64,000 nt of DNA. It comes from Serripes groenlandicus. Lineage: Eukaryota > Mollusca > Bivalvia > Cardiida > Cardiidae. Shown in pieces: positions 12,201 to 23,810 of the stretch (its first letter is position 1; each line of letters opens with the position of its first letter). Under the pieces are notes generated by a model. The model saw only the letters and a program-made list of their open reading frames with translations. It was not told where the DNA came from and searched no databases. The DNA lies in assembly GCA_031761405.1 (NCBI GenBank), contig JASEVX010000001.1:114129516-114193515 (forward strand), read 5' to 3'. The translations under genes were made by a program, and so were the position numbers.

Positions 12201-12733
12201 ACTCAATGAAGATCGCAAGCTCGATACATCTCAAATATTAGTATCAATCCGGTACCAAAATAGCAATGACGGGATTATTGTTAACCGCGTCTCTGCATCA
12301 CCTAATGAGCACCTGCTTACTACGTCACTCCTCAATGGGCGTATGTCTCGCGCAATAATAGTCTCTGTCGCCAGACACTAAGAAGGCTAATGTTTATATT
12401 TTTTAACTCAATTACATCTTAGTTCGATAGTTCTAAAATCTTAGTATCAATCTTGTACCAAAATAGCACTGACATTATTATTGTTAACCATGTCTCTGCA
12501 GAAATAATGGAACTATTTGGCGGTAAACGTTCTGCATTAAGCATTTCTGACGTACTGCCAAAATATCCCTATATATTGTTCTTCGTGTGTCATAATACAG
12601 TGGCTATCGTTACGACAATCGCCACACAAATGTAGATAGGAAATGAAGTGGGACTTTCTTTGGGTTAATTATGGAAGGTTTGCAAGAAATGGTCTTAATC
12701 CAATTACTAGTTTCAGCATATACAAATATATTG
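9166..12733. repeat. Segmental duplication, copy 2
   Basis: Near-identical to 1-3568. Homology ends at 12733 within ATATATTG; copy 1 continues GAAAGTTATC and this copy continues TTTTGACCAG. The 60-codon frame at 12453-12635 is the same as at 3288-3470. Confidence 0.95.
9554..11778. repeat. GAATGTCTAAT satellite array, duplicate
   Basis: The same array as at 389-2613, including the internal cap motifs (about 9876 and 10799) and the T run at 11720-11739. The two arrays remain in exact register, which is unusual for a satellite because arrays normally change copy number quickly. Confidence 0.85.
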
Positions 12734-12742
12734 TTTTGACCA

Positions 12743-13075
12743 GAGCTCTCTTTGGTTGTCACACAGTCCCTTTCTGACCGAGACAACTTGACTTTGGAAA
12801 GGTCACACAGATTATGCTTAAAGCATATTCAGGGATTGAAATGTAGATCGAGGACAGATATTGTCCTCGGCCTATTTTATCTTCTATTGCAGGCTGAACT
12901 TGATAAGAAGAAATTGACCTCCATTGGTCAATTGTGTCGGTTAGAGAGGGACTGAATACCAAAACGCCTTTTTTTTCTGCGTTTATGTTCATTCAATAAT
13001 GGTCTTGGTAGTACTGGTTATATTTCTGATATTGTCTCTAGTTTAAGTAAACATGATTGGCGTGTTTCCAAGTAA
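12743..13075 (+). pseudogene. LINE ORF2 C-terminal fragment (one in-frame stop)
   Basis: Reading frame 12752-13075 gives an SLSDRDNLTLERSHRLCLKH segment, then ADKKKLT-like QAELDKKKLTSIGQLCRLER, one TGA at 12953-12955, and then NNGLGSTGYISDIVSSLSKH with a final stop at 13075. The order LER.HR.CLK.IQ, E.D.RKL...GQLCRL and GF..DI...L.KH is that of the region after the reverse transcriptase domain in CR1/RTE-like non-LTR elements (family recognition from memory). The fragment has lost the reverse transcriptase itself. It abuts the end of duplication copy 2, so the break may be linked with it. Confidence 0.7.
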
Positions 13076-13202
13076 AAATGTGTGGAAATGATGGTTAACA
13101 GCAAATTAACCAATCAGTGTATTAATTCATCGAACGAAAGAACTTCCTCGCACGAATTCGTACTATATAGACAATTTCTGGAGCAGTTCTCTGTTAATCC
13201 TA

Positions 13203-16200
13203 TAGGTATGTGAAGTTGGCACGAAGTTCGGTATTCGGTAATCGATATTCAATACCGATATGAATGTAGAGCTAAAACGAATATAGAGCCAGCACCAGAT
13301 TCGTGAATTCTGTTACGCATTGAAATATACGTTACCATCATTGTTTAGTATGACGAATACCGATTTGAATATCGATTTGAATATGGAGCCAGATCGATAT
13401 TCGAGAAAATGGTGCTATCTTTTTGCTGACTATCTGGTAGAGCGAATACCGATTTCAATATCGATTTGAATATAGAGCCAGGTCGATATTCGTGAAAATG
13501 GTTATATGGTCTTCCTGATCCTGTAGAATGGCGAACCCCGATTTGAATATCGATTTGAATTTAGTGCCAGGTCGATATTCGGTAAAATGGTGCTATGGTC
13601 TTTCTGACCATGCAGTAGAGCGAATACCGATTTGAATACCGATTTGAATATGGAGCCAGATCGATATTCGAGAAAATAATGCTATCTTTTTGATGAATAT
13701 GTAGTAGAGCGAATACCGATTTGAATATCGATTTGAATATAGAGCCAGATCGATATTCGTGAAAATAGTGCTATCGTCTTCATAATCATGTAGAAGGACG
13801 AACCCCGATTTGAATAAAGATTTGAATTTAGTGCCAGGTCGATATTCGGTAAAATGGTGCTATGGTCTTTCTGACCATGCAGGAGAGCGAATACCGATTT
13901 GATTACCGATTTGAATATGGAGCCAGATCGATATTCGAGAAAATGGTTCTATCTTATTTCTGAACATGTAGTAGAGCGAATACCGATTTCAATATCGATT
14001 TGAATATAGAGCCAGATCGATATTCGTGAAAATGGTGATATCGCCTTCCTGATCATGTAGAAGGGCGAACCCCGATTTGAATATCGATTTGAATTTAGTG
14101 CCAGGTCGATATTCGGTAAAATGGTGCTTTTGTCGTTCTGACTATGTAGTAGAGCGAATACCGATTTGAATATAGAGCCAGGTCGATATTCGTGAAAATG
14201 GTGATATCGCCTTCCTGATCATGTAGAAGGGCGAACCCCGATTTGAATATCGATTTGAATTTAGTGCCAGGTCGATATTCGGTAAAATGGTGCTATTGTC
14301 TTTCTGACCATGTAGTATAGCGAATACCGATTTGAATATCGATTTGAATATGGAGCCAGATCGATATTCGAGAAAATGGTGCTATCTTTTTTCTGAACAT
14401 GTAGTACAGCAAAAACCGATTTGAATATCGATTTGAATATAGAGCCAGATCGATATTCGTGAAAAGGGTGCTATCGTCGTCCTTATCATGTAGAAGGGCG
14501 AACCCCGATTTGAATATCGATTTGAATTTAGTGCCAGGTCGATATTCGGTAAGATGGGGCTATTGTCTTTCTGACCATCTAGTAGAGCGAATACCGATTT
14601 CAATATCGATTTGAATATAGAGCCAGATCGATATTCGAGAAAATGGTACTATCTTTTTTCTGAACATGTTGTAGAGCGAATACCGATTTGAATTTAGAGC
14701 CAGGTCGATATTCGGTAAAATGGTACTTTTGTCTTTCTGACCATCTAGTAGAGCGAATACAGATTTGAATAACGATTTGAATATGGAGCCAGATCGATAT
14801 TCGAGAAAATGGTACTATCTTTTTTCTGAACATGTAGTAGAGTGAATACCGATTTGAATATCAATTTGAATATAGAGCCAGATCGATATTCGTGAAAATG
14901 GTGCTATCGTCTTCCTGATCATGTAGAAGGGCGAACCCCGATTTTAATTTAGAGCCAGGTCGATATTCGGTAAAATGATGATATTGTCTTTCTGACCATG
15001 TAGTACAGCGAATACCGATTTGAATATCGATTTGAATATAGACCCAGATCGATATTCGTGAAAATGCTGCTATCGTCTTCCTGAACATGTAGAAGGGCGA
15101 ACCCCGATTTGAATATCGATTTGAATTTAGTGCCAGATCGATATTCGGTAAAATGGTGCTATGGTCTTTCTGACCATGTAGTAGAGCGAATACCGATTTG
15201 AATATCGATTTGAATATGGAGCCAGATCGATATTCGAGAAAATGGTGCTAGTTTCTTTCTGAACATGTAGTAGAGCGAATAACGATTTGAATATCAATTT
15301 GAATATAGAGCCAAATGGATATTCGTGAAAAGGGTGCTATCGTCTTCCTGATCATGTAGAAGGGCGAACCCCGATTTGAATATCGATTTGAATTTAGTGC
15401 CAGGTCGATATTCGGTAAAATGGTGCTATTGTCTTTTTGATTATGTGGTAGAGCGAATACCGATTTGAATATCGATTTGAATATGGAGCCAGATCGATAT
15501 TCGAGAAAATGGTTCTATCTTATTTCTGAACATGTAGTAGAGCGAATACCGATTTCAATATCGATTTGAATATAGAGCCAGATCGATATTCGTGAAAATG
15601 GTGATATCGCCTTCCTGATCATGTAGAAGGGCGAACCCCGATTTGAATATCGATTTGAATTTAGTGCCAGGTCGATATTCGGTAAAATGGTGCTATTGTC
15701 GTTCTGACTATGTAGTAGAGCGAATACCGATTTGAATATAGAGCCAGGTCGATATTCGTGAAAATGGTGATATCGCCTTCCTGATCATGTAGAAGGGCGA
15801 ACCCCGATTTGAATATCGATTTGAATTTAGTGCCAGGTCGATATTCGGTAAAATGGTGCTATTGTCGTTCTGACTATGTAGTAGAGCGAATACCGATTTG
15901 AATATAGAGCCAGGTCGATATTCGTGAAAATGGTGATATCGCCTTCCTGATCATGTAGAAGGGCGAACCCCGATTTGAATATCGATTTGAATTTAGTGCC
16001 AGGTCGATATTCGGTAAAATGGTGCTATTGTCTTTCTGACCATGTAGTATAGCGAATACCGATTTGAATATCGATTTGAATATGGAGCCAGATCGATATT
16101 CGAGAAAATGGTGCTATCTTTTTTCTGAACATGTAGTACAGCAAATACCGATTTGAATATCGATTTGAATATAGAGCCAGATCGATATTCGTGAAAAGGG

Positions 16201-19200
16201 TGCTATCGTCGTCCTTATCATGTAGAAGGGCGAACCCCGATTTGAATATCGATTTGAATTTAGTGCCAGGTCGATATTCGGTAAGATGGGGCTATTGTCT
16301 TTCTGACCATCTAGTAGAGCGAATACCGATTTCAATATCGATTTGAATATAGAGCCAGATCGATATTCGAGAAAATGGTACTATCTTTTTTCTGAACATG
16401 TTGTAGAGCGAATACCGATTTGAATTTAGAGCCAGGTCGATATTCGGTAAAATGGTGCTATTGTCTTTCTGACCATCTAGTAGAGCGAATACAGATTTGA
16501 ATAACGATTTGAATATGGAGCCAGATCGATATTCGAGAAAATGGTACTATCTTTTTTCTGAACATGTAGTAGAGTGAATACCGATTTGAATATCAATTTG
16601 AATATAGAGCCAGATCGATATTCGTGAAAATGGTGCTATCGTCTTCCTGATCATGTAGAAGGGTGAACCCCGATTTTAATTTAGAGCCAGGTCGATATTC
16701 GGTAAAATGATGATATTGTCTTTCTGACCATGTAGTACAGCGAATACCGATTTGAATATCGATTTGAATATAGACCCAGATCGATATTCGTGAAAATGCT
16801 GCTATCGTCTTCCTGAACATGTAGAAGGGCGAACCCCGATTTGAATATCGATTTGAATTTAGTGCCAGATCGATATTCGGTAAAATGGTGCTATGGTCTT
16901 TCTGACCATGTAGTAGAGCGAATACCGATTTGAATATCGATTTGAATATGGAGCCAGATCGATATTCGAGAAAATGGTGCTAGTTTCTTTCTGAACATGT
17001 AGTAGAGCGAATAACGATTTGAATATCAATTTGAATATAGAGCCAAATGGATATTCGTGAAAAGGGTGCTATCGTCTTCCTGATCATGTAGAAGGGCGAA
17101 CCCCGATTTGAATATCGATTTGAATTTAGTGCCAGGTCGATATTCGGTAAAATGGTGCTATTGTCTTTTTGATTATGTGGTAGAGCGAATACCGATTTGA
17201 ATATCGATTTGAATATGGAGCCAGATCGATATTCGAGAAAATGGTTCTATCTTATTTCTGAACATGTAGTAGAGCGAATACTGATTTCAATATCGATTTG
17301 AATATAGAGCCAGATCGATATTCGTGAAAATGGTGCTATCGTCTTCCTGATCATGTAGAAGGGCGAACCCCGATTTGAATATCGATTTGAATATAGAGCT
17401 AGGTCGATATTCGTGAAAATGGTGATATCGCCTTCCTGATCATTTAGAAGGGCGAACCCCGATTTGAATTTAGAGCCAGGTCGATATTCGGTAAAATGGT
17501 GCTATTGTCTTTCTGACCATGTGGTAGAGCGAATACCGATTTCAATATCGATTTGAATATGGAGCCAGATCGATATTCGAGAAAATGGTGATATGGTCTT
17601 CCTGATCATGTAGAAGGGCGAACCCCGATTTGAATATCGATTTGAATTTAGTGCCAGGTCGATATTCGGTAAAATGGTGCTATGGTCTTTCTGACCATGC
17701 AGTAGAGCGAATACCGATTTGAATACCGATTTGAATATGGAGCCAGATCGATATTCGAGAAAATAGTGCTATCTTTTTGATGAATATGTAGTAGAGCGAA
17801 TACCGATTTGGATATTGATTTGAATATGGAGCCAGGTCGATATTCGTGAAAATAGTGCTATCGTCTTCATAATCATGTAGAAGGGCGAACCCCGATTTGA
17901 ATATAGATTTGAATTTAGTGCCAGGTCGATATTCGGTAAAATGGTGCTATGGTCTTTCTGACCATGCAGTAGAGCGAATACCGATTTGAATACCGATTTG
18001 AATATGGAGCCAGATCGATATTCGAGAAAATAGTGCTATCTTTTTGATGAATATGTAGTAGAGCGAATACCGATTTGGATATTGATTTGAATATGGAGCC
18101 AGGTCGATATTCGTGAAAATAGTGCTATCGTCTTCATAATCATATAGAAGGGCGAACACCGATTTGAATATAGATTTGAATTTAGTGCCAGGTCGATATT
18201 CGGTAAAATGGTGCTATGGTCTTTCTGACCATGCAGTAGAGCGAATACCGATTTGAATACCGATTTGAATATGGAGCCAGATCGATATTCGAGAAAATGG
18301 TGCTATCTTTTTGATGAATATGTAGTAGAGCGAATACCGATTTGAATATCGATTTGAATATAGAGCCAGATCGATATTCGTGAAAATAGTGCTATCGTCT
18401 TCATAATCATGTAGAAGGGCGAACCCCGATTTGAATAAAGATTTGAATTTAGTGCCAGGTCGATATTCGGTAAAATGGTGCTATGGTCTTTCTGACCATG
18501 CAGTAGAGCGAATACCGATTTGAATATCGATTTGAATATGGAGCCAGATCGATATTCGAGAAAATGGTTCTATCTTATTTCTGAACATGTAGTAGAGCGA
18601 ATACCGATTTCAATATCGATTTGAATATAGAGCCAGATCGATATTCGTGAAACTGGTGATATCGCCTTCCTGATCATGTAGAAGGGCGAACCCCGATTTG
18701 AATATCGATTTGAATTTAGTGCCAGGTCGATATTCGGTAAAATGGTGCTTTTGTCGTTCTGACCATGTAGTAGAGCGAATACCGATTTGAATATAGAGCC
18801 AGGTCGATATTCGTGAAAATGGTGATATCGCCTTCCTGATCATGTAGAAGGGCGAACCCCGATTTGAATTTAGAGCCAGGTCGATATTCGGTAAAATGGT
18901 GCTATTGTCTTTCTGACCATGTGGTAGAGCGAATACCGATTTCAATATCGATTTGAATATGGAGCCAGATCGATATTCGAGAAAATGGTGCTATCTTTTC
19001 TCTGAACATGTAGTAGAGCGAATACCGATTTGAATATCGATATGAATATAGAGCCAGATCGATATTCGTGAAAATGGTGTTATCGTCTACCTGATGATGT
19101 GGTAGAGCGAATACCGATTTGAATATCGATTTGAATTTAGTGCCAGATCGATATTCGTGAAAATGGTGCTATCGTCTTTCTGTGCATGTAGAAGAGCGAA

Positions 19201-19695
19201 TACCGATTTGAATATAGAACCGGGTCGATATTCGGTTAATGGTCCTTTCTTCTTTCTGACCATGTGGTAGAGCGAATACCGATTTGAATATCGATTTTGA
19301 ATTTAGTGCCAGGTCGATATTCGAGAAAATGGTCTTACCGTCTTTCTAATCATGTAGAAGCGCGAATGCCAATTCGAATATCGATTAGTATTTAGTGCCA
19401 GGTTCATTATCTGTATAATCAAGTAGAATACCGATTTGAATACCGATATGAATATGGAGCCAGGTCGATAGTCTGGAAAGTGATGATACATGTAGTAGAG
19501 CGAATACCGATTTGAATAAAGAGCCACGTCGTTATTCGAGGCAAATGGTGATTTTGTCTTTTTGATCCTGTAGAAGGGCGAATTCCGATTTGAATATAGA
19601 TATGAATATTCGAGAAAATGGTGATTTAGTCATTCTGACCATTTATAAGTGCGAATACCGATGTGAATATAGATCTCAATCCAGGTATTTGAAAA
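13203..19695 (+). repeat. 89-bp satellite array, left arm
   Basis: The monomer is about 89 bp, with a short form of ~77 bp lacking ATATCGATTTGA. Three types alternate: GAGCGAATACC/GGAGCC/CGAGAAAATGG, GAGCGAATACC/AGAGCC/CGTGAAAATGG, and AAGGGCGAACCCC/TAGTGCC/CGGTAAAATGG, giving a ~267-bp trimer. Because 267 is divisible by 3, several frames stay open on the minus strand; the predicted peptides are repeat artefacts. A block at about 14.16-15.6 kb recurs 1732 bases further on at 15.89-17.33 kb. The inner end fades out with diverged units by 19.69 kb. Confidence 0.95.
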
Positions 19696-19844
19696 TGCTA
19701 CCAGTTTCTGAGCTAACAATAGTTGAGTTTAAGTTTAAACTTAATCATTGTCATTGATTGTGAAACGAACTTTCAGCTTATATTAACCAATCAACCATTG
19801 CTCGCGCAGTTCGAGTGGAAAAATCCCCAAAACAGAACCCACTC

Positions 19845-19932
19845 TTCACGGGATTCGAACCCGGGACCTTTCATACGAGAGGCACCTTTCATACGAGAGG
19901 CCGACGCCCTACCTCTGCACCACTGTGACACG
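19845..19932 (-). repeat. tRNA-like SINE head with internal 18-bp duplication
   Basis: On the minus strand GTGTCACAGTGGTGCAGAGG gives an A-box region and CCCGGGTTCGAATCCCGTGA a perfect B box. Between them GCCTCTCGTATGAAAGGT is repeated in tandem (plus-strand positions 19867-19901), lengthening the anticodon/variable region. It is a SINE head of a third family; no intact tRNA fold is possible with the insertion. Confidence 0.7.
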
Positions 19933-19959
19933 TTGAAAGTTATCATTAAGCAGTACTAT

Positions 19960-20337
19960 TTGATTAAATAGCAGATGAAAACATAAAAATAATTGCACAG
20001 GAACTGGTACCACGCAATTACGCGCTATTTCTGACGTTACTATTGAAAAGCGGACAACCACTTTTAAAAACTTTTCGTCTGTCAACTGGCTAGAGAATTC
20101 GGGAAGATTTAAGGTAAGATATCTTCATCTCTTTCGTTTCCCCCTAATAATTAATCAAAACAGGACACCCAACCATTTAAAGATGTGTGTAGTTTTTATA
20201 TATAAAGCTTGTTTTACTAAATTATGCCAAAATAGGAATCGGAGTATTCACTCGGATGTTAGAGGTTTCGTCCAACTACCTGTTCGTCTTACCAAACCAT
20301 TTAGTCGAGATAGCACGTGCTTATAAAGTATATGATT
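19960..20337. other. Unassigned spacer
   Basis: A weak family A-like fragment (GAAAAGCGGACAACCACTTTTAAAAAC near 20050) may be present. Nothing else is recognised. Confidence 0.3.
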
Positions 20338-20612
20338 TGGGTTTAACGCCATTTTTAACGATGTCTCAGTTATATCACGGTGGCCAGTTCACCAACTCAT
20401 GTGTTTCCTGGTTTTCTCACACCAGTACTCCACACAACAATCTTCCCAAACAACTGGCTGTTTTTCCACATAGACTTAGCCCATTGGTGGAAGAAGAATG
20501 AGGCATGTCGCATTGACTTTTGTCAATCGTCGGAAATAAAGTTGGCCGAGCCGGGATTTGAACTCACAACCCATGGATTGACAGCCCGCGTCGCTACCGA
20601 CTGAGCTACCGG
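20338..20612 (-). repeat. tRNA-derived SINE, nearly complete
   Basis: Read on the minus strand it has a tRNA-like head (CCGGTAGCTCAGTCGGTAGC, B box GAGTTCAAATCCCGGCTCGG), the body shared with the copy at 8449, and the tail CCGTGATATAACTGAGACAT ending GGCGTTAAACCC. Flanks AGTATATGATT and GGTATATTTG suggest a short, eroded target duplication. The frames over it are non-coding. Confidence 0.85.
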
Positions 20613-21812
20613 TATATTTGTGTTGTCATTGTAAACTTGATTAAATATATTTAACTCTAACTTGTATTTAGAAGGAAAGTTTACTTTTGACTATAAAGTT
20701 ACAAGAACTCACAATACCAAACACTTTCTGTGTTGCAAAAAAAAAGAAAAATAATAATGTAGAATGATGTAAACCGATATCAGACTACATAGTTCTGTAG
20801 TTCGATCTTGATCAGCACTATTATAATTACCACATGTATTCACTATTGACTTAATGATTGTAAATATACATGGATCTAATCAATATAAAGTGTGAGTTTT
20901 TGAAATCATGTAACACAACATTAAAATTGTGTTGTCATTGAACCAGTAGTGTTGAGCACGTGACCTTTTTTTCCCGCGGTCTACCTGTGTCCACGAACCA
21001 ATCCTTTAGCTTTCGTTCCAATCTTTTTCGCATTAATTGTTTGTATTTAATTAGTTGTTATTATTGTTTATATTCGCATTAATTGTTTGTAGCTAATTAA
21101 TTTTTTTTTTTTTATATTGTGCCTTATTATGTTTAAACTAATCTTTTGTATTTAAAATAGTTGGTAGGCCGAATTGGATCGTGTATATGTAAAACAGATG
21201 CCGTAAGGTGGACATGTAAATTTTGCGATACAATTGTAACAGTTGTTCAGCATGGTGGTCGATATATATTCATTTAAGTGCTTAATCTGAGCTGAATCTA
21301 TGCTAGAAGTTGTTCGATGAAATAGAAAACGATGTTTAGTGTGGTCACGTGACCGAATTTGCGGCATTTGATAGAGAGGGCGTTATATATTGTGACCTTG
21401 CAGGTCTATTGAATAAGATAGGCTTCAACGTCGTGTGCTTTTGAGTAGATTCTAAAATAATTTGCCAATAACTGTAGTCTATTAAGATAGATGTGTTTAT
21501 ATGTTTCTGGATAGATGAATCTTTAAATTGAAAATTATTATTATTTAATTTATTATTACAATAAATGTTCATTACACATCTTATAGATGTTAACCTTTCC
21601 CACTACGATTTTTTTTAACGAACAGAGTAATAGCTTGTTTAACGTAATACAATCATAAGAAACCGGTAAGGACGTTATATGGTCTGTATTAACCTAGAGG
21701 ACGTGGGTCAAATTTAAACATGATAACACAATACTAAGTGAGGACGTAAACGAATCAGGACGCAGTAAGAACCTCATAAGGACGTAGGAATGACGGCATT
21801 GATGTGGTTACG
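20613..21812. other. AT-rich DNA with E-box palindromes
   Basis: No gene is recognised. The 12-bp perfect palindrome GGTCACGTGACC lies at 21343-21354 and another GCACGTGACC at about 20956. TTCGCATTAATTGTTTGTA occurs twice, near 21028 and 21074. Frames on the minus strand between 21152 and 21572 show no recognised domain. Confidence 0.4.
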
Positions 21813-21916
21813 CATGCTTACCAACCCTCCAGATTCAATCGTGAGTCTCACGATTTGAAGGGCGTAACCCCACCCCCACGATCGTGAGGTAGAAACTCAC
21901 GATTTTCGAAAATTCG

Positions 21917-21960
<44 letters not shown>

Positions 21961-22388
21961 CTTTTTTTAAAATCAAATCATGAGGATAAATGTACTGAAA
22001 ATTACTACAATCATTTTCTAACATCAACTTTTTAACATATTGTCACTGATAAAAGGCCCTTTCTTTCAACAAGTTCAAAACAATGTGTGTAGCTCAACTA
22101 AATGATTAATACATGCATGTATGTATATTTCTTCTCCATGTGTCTTTATTCCATTGGTACCCGTGTTTTTCATTCAAAAGTATGTCTATAAATTAAAATG
22201 TTGTTAATGTACATTAAATATTGAAAGTATTGTACATGTATCCCTGCATAGTTATCTAAATTCCGTTCTATTGTGAACATTTCTACTGTTAAATTCATGG
22301 CGGTGAAAATCTCCCCCTTCAAACCCCAATCCCCCACTTTGAGATTATGAAACTCCCCCTTGAGGATGAGAAAAGGTTGGTAAGCATG
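21813..22388. mobile_element. Non-autonomous DNA element with 7-bp target duplication
   Basis: The ends CATGCTTACCAACC (21813-21826) and GGTTGGTAAGCATG (22375-22388) are perfect 14-bp inverted repeats, and GGTTACG flanks both sides (21806-21812 and 22389-22395). An internal set of CGTGAG/CTCACGAT inverted motifs lies near 21840-21905, and a 35-base A run at 21924-21958. No coding sequence is present in its 576 bp. The target length is nearest to hAT-like elements (7-8 bp), which is an inference. Confidence 0.8.
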
Positions 22389-22654
22389 GGTTACGATGTA
22401 ACATAGAATAAGTGTCCATGCAATATGTTTGTAATATATTTACCCATTCCATTTTCCAAGCGCTTATGAAAACAATAACTCTACAGTCGACTCTTGTTAT
22501 CTCGACATCACTTAACTAAAAGTAATTGCATGTAAACAAATACTATGTTGCCATAATACAGAGAAAAGTTTTTGTTGGAAAAGGAGAACATGCTCATTAT
22601 GAGCAATTTCTTTTTTTCCTAAAATGTGTTCAATGTTGTTTGCATCAGATAGTG

Positions 22655-23097
22655 TGCTAGATTTGTTTCTAAGTATCAAATTTTGATAAAGATTTTCCGT
22701 AGGTCATTTTGACTTCGAGTTAACGGCAGTGGACTGTAATACTGTGTTTTGTGTTCTTTCTAGGTTACCGTGGTGTGACGACTGGAGTTATTACATTAAC
22801 TCGAATTTTGACATCTCCTACAGTTGCAAAGGTAAATTTAAATCTACATTTAAAGAGTCAATGTGTAGCTTAGTTGATTTTCACTTCAACCTCAAACAAC
22901 CTATACCTTTTTTTGTTACTAAAATGCAATACATAAATTACATATGTAACTTACAATATTTCTTAGCTTTCATGATTGATCAATATGTCAACACACTGAA
23001 AGATGTGGACGTTTGTATTTTGCAATTATTTATTTTCTATTTATCTATTCATCCTACTCATGGTTAACGATATAATGCTGCGTCCTATTTATCTGAT
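22655..23097 (+). repeat. Paralogous block, copy 1 (interrupted by foldback element)
   Basis: Matches 27095-27537 closely, including AAGATTTTCCGTAGGTCATT and ATGCTGCGTCCTATTTATCT. It breaks off at ATCTGAT (23091-23097) where the foldback element begins, and its last few bases (ATCTGATCTACGTCG) reappear at 26174-26188. It therefore records the pre-insertion sequence. Confidence 0.85.
22764..22831 (+). other. Exon-like 68-bp segment, copy 1
   Basis: A polypyrimidine/AG acceptor (TTCTTTCTAG) precedes and AAG-GTAAAT follows, an acceptable donor. If the codon is completed by G from an upstream exon, the segment reads GYRGVTTGVITLTRILTSPT then VAK with no stop. The copy at 27196-27263 stays open in the same frame (I to N change), while the alternative frame gains a stop. 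I do not recognise the peptide, and no adjoining exon is visible. Confidence 0.3.
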
Positions 23098-23264
23098 ATG
23101 GAACGCCGGCACTGTCTTTAGAAGTAATGAAACTCCATTATTATGTCTGTTTGTTATTACATTATGTACATCGATCTTTACATATTGTGCAAACATATTT
23201 ATATTATGTCAGTATATGGTTATGTGTTGTGGTTTTGTACTTATATTCTGACAGTTTTTATTAT

Positions 23265-23486
23265 ATTATGCAGATACATCTTTACATTATGTAGATACAT
23301 CTTTATATTATGTAGATACATCTTTATATTATGTGGATACATCTTTATATTATGTAGATACATCTTTATATCATGTGCTTGCTTTATTATATTATGTCCA
23401 TACTTTATTATATTATGTCCATATTTTATTATATTATGTGCAAACACTATTATATCATATCCATACTTATTTGTATTCTGTACTCC
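23265..23486 (+). repeat. 21-bp minisatellite, left arm of foldback element
   Basis: About five to six units of GTAGATACATCTTTATATTAT are followed by diverged TTATTATATTATGTCCATAC units. They are the inverted counterparts of the longer array at 25566-26065. Confidence 0.9.
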
Positions 23487-23498
23487 TATACGAATAAG

Positions 23499-23798
23499 AT
23501 TGATTGATTGATTGGTGTTTAACGCCGTTTTCAACAATTTCTCAGTTATATCACGGCGGCCAGTTCACCTACTCATGCATTTCCCGGTTTTCTCACACCA
23601 GTACTCCCCACAACAATCTTCCCAAGCAACTGGCTGCTTTTCTACATAGACTTAGCCCATTGGTGGAAGACGAATGACGCATGTCGCATTGACTTTTGTC
23701 AATCCTCGGAAAGAAAGTTGGCCGAGCCGGGATTCGAACTCACAACCCCAGGATTGACAGCCCGCGTCGCTACCGACTGAGCTACCGGGGCTCGGCCT
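23499..23798 (-). repeat. Complete tRNA-derived SINE with 12-bp target duplication
   Basis: TATACGAATAAG is found on both sides (23487-23498 and 23799-23810). The tail (ATTGATTGATTG on the plus strand) lies at the left and the tRNA-like head (minus strand CCGAGCCCCGGTAGCTCAGT, B box GAGTTCGAATCCCGGCTCGG) at the right. It is the best preserved of the family in this window, about 300 bp, and by its position is younger than the foldback element it interrupts. Confidence 0.95.
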
Positions 23799-23810
23799 TA
23801 TACGAATAAG

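Noticed and set aside
3288..12635. Identical 60-codon frames at 3288 and 12453 taken as conservation
   Set aside because: Their identity comes from the recent segmental duplication, not from selection.
14382..18945. Series of minus-strand frames resembling a gene family
   Set aside because: Satellite artefact, as for the right arm; there are no splice sites, starts or domain features independent of the repeat.
19845..19932. Possible tRNA gene on the minus strand
   Set aside because: The internal 18-bp duplication destroys the clover-leaf; a SINE head explains it better.
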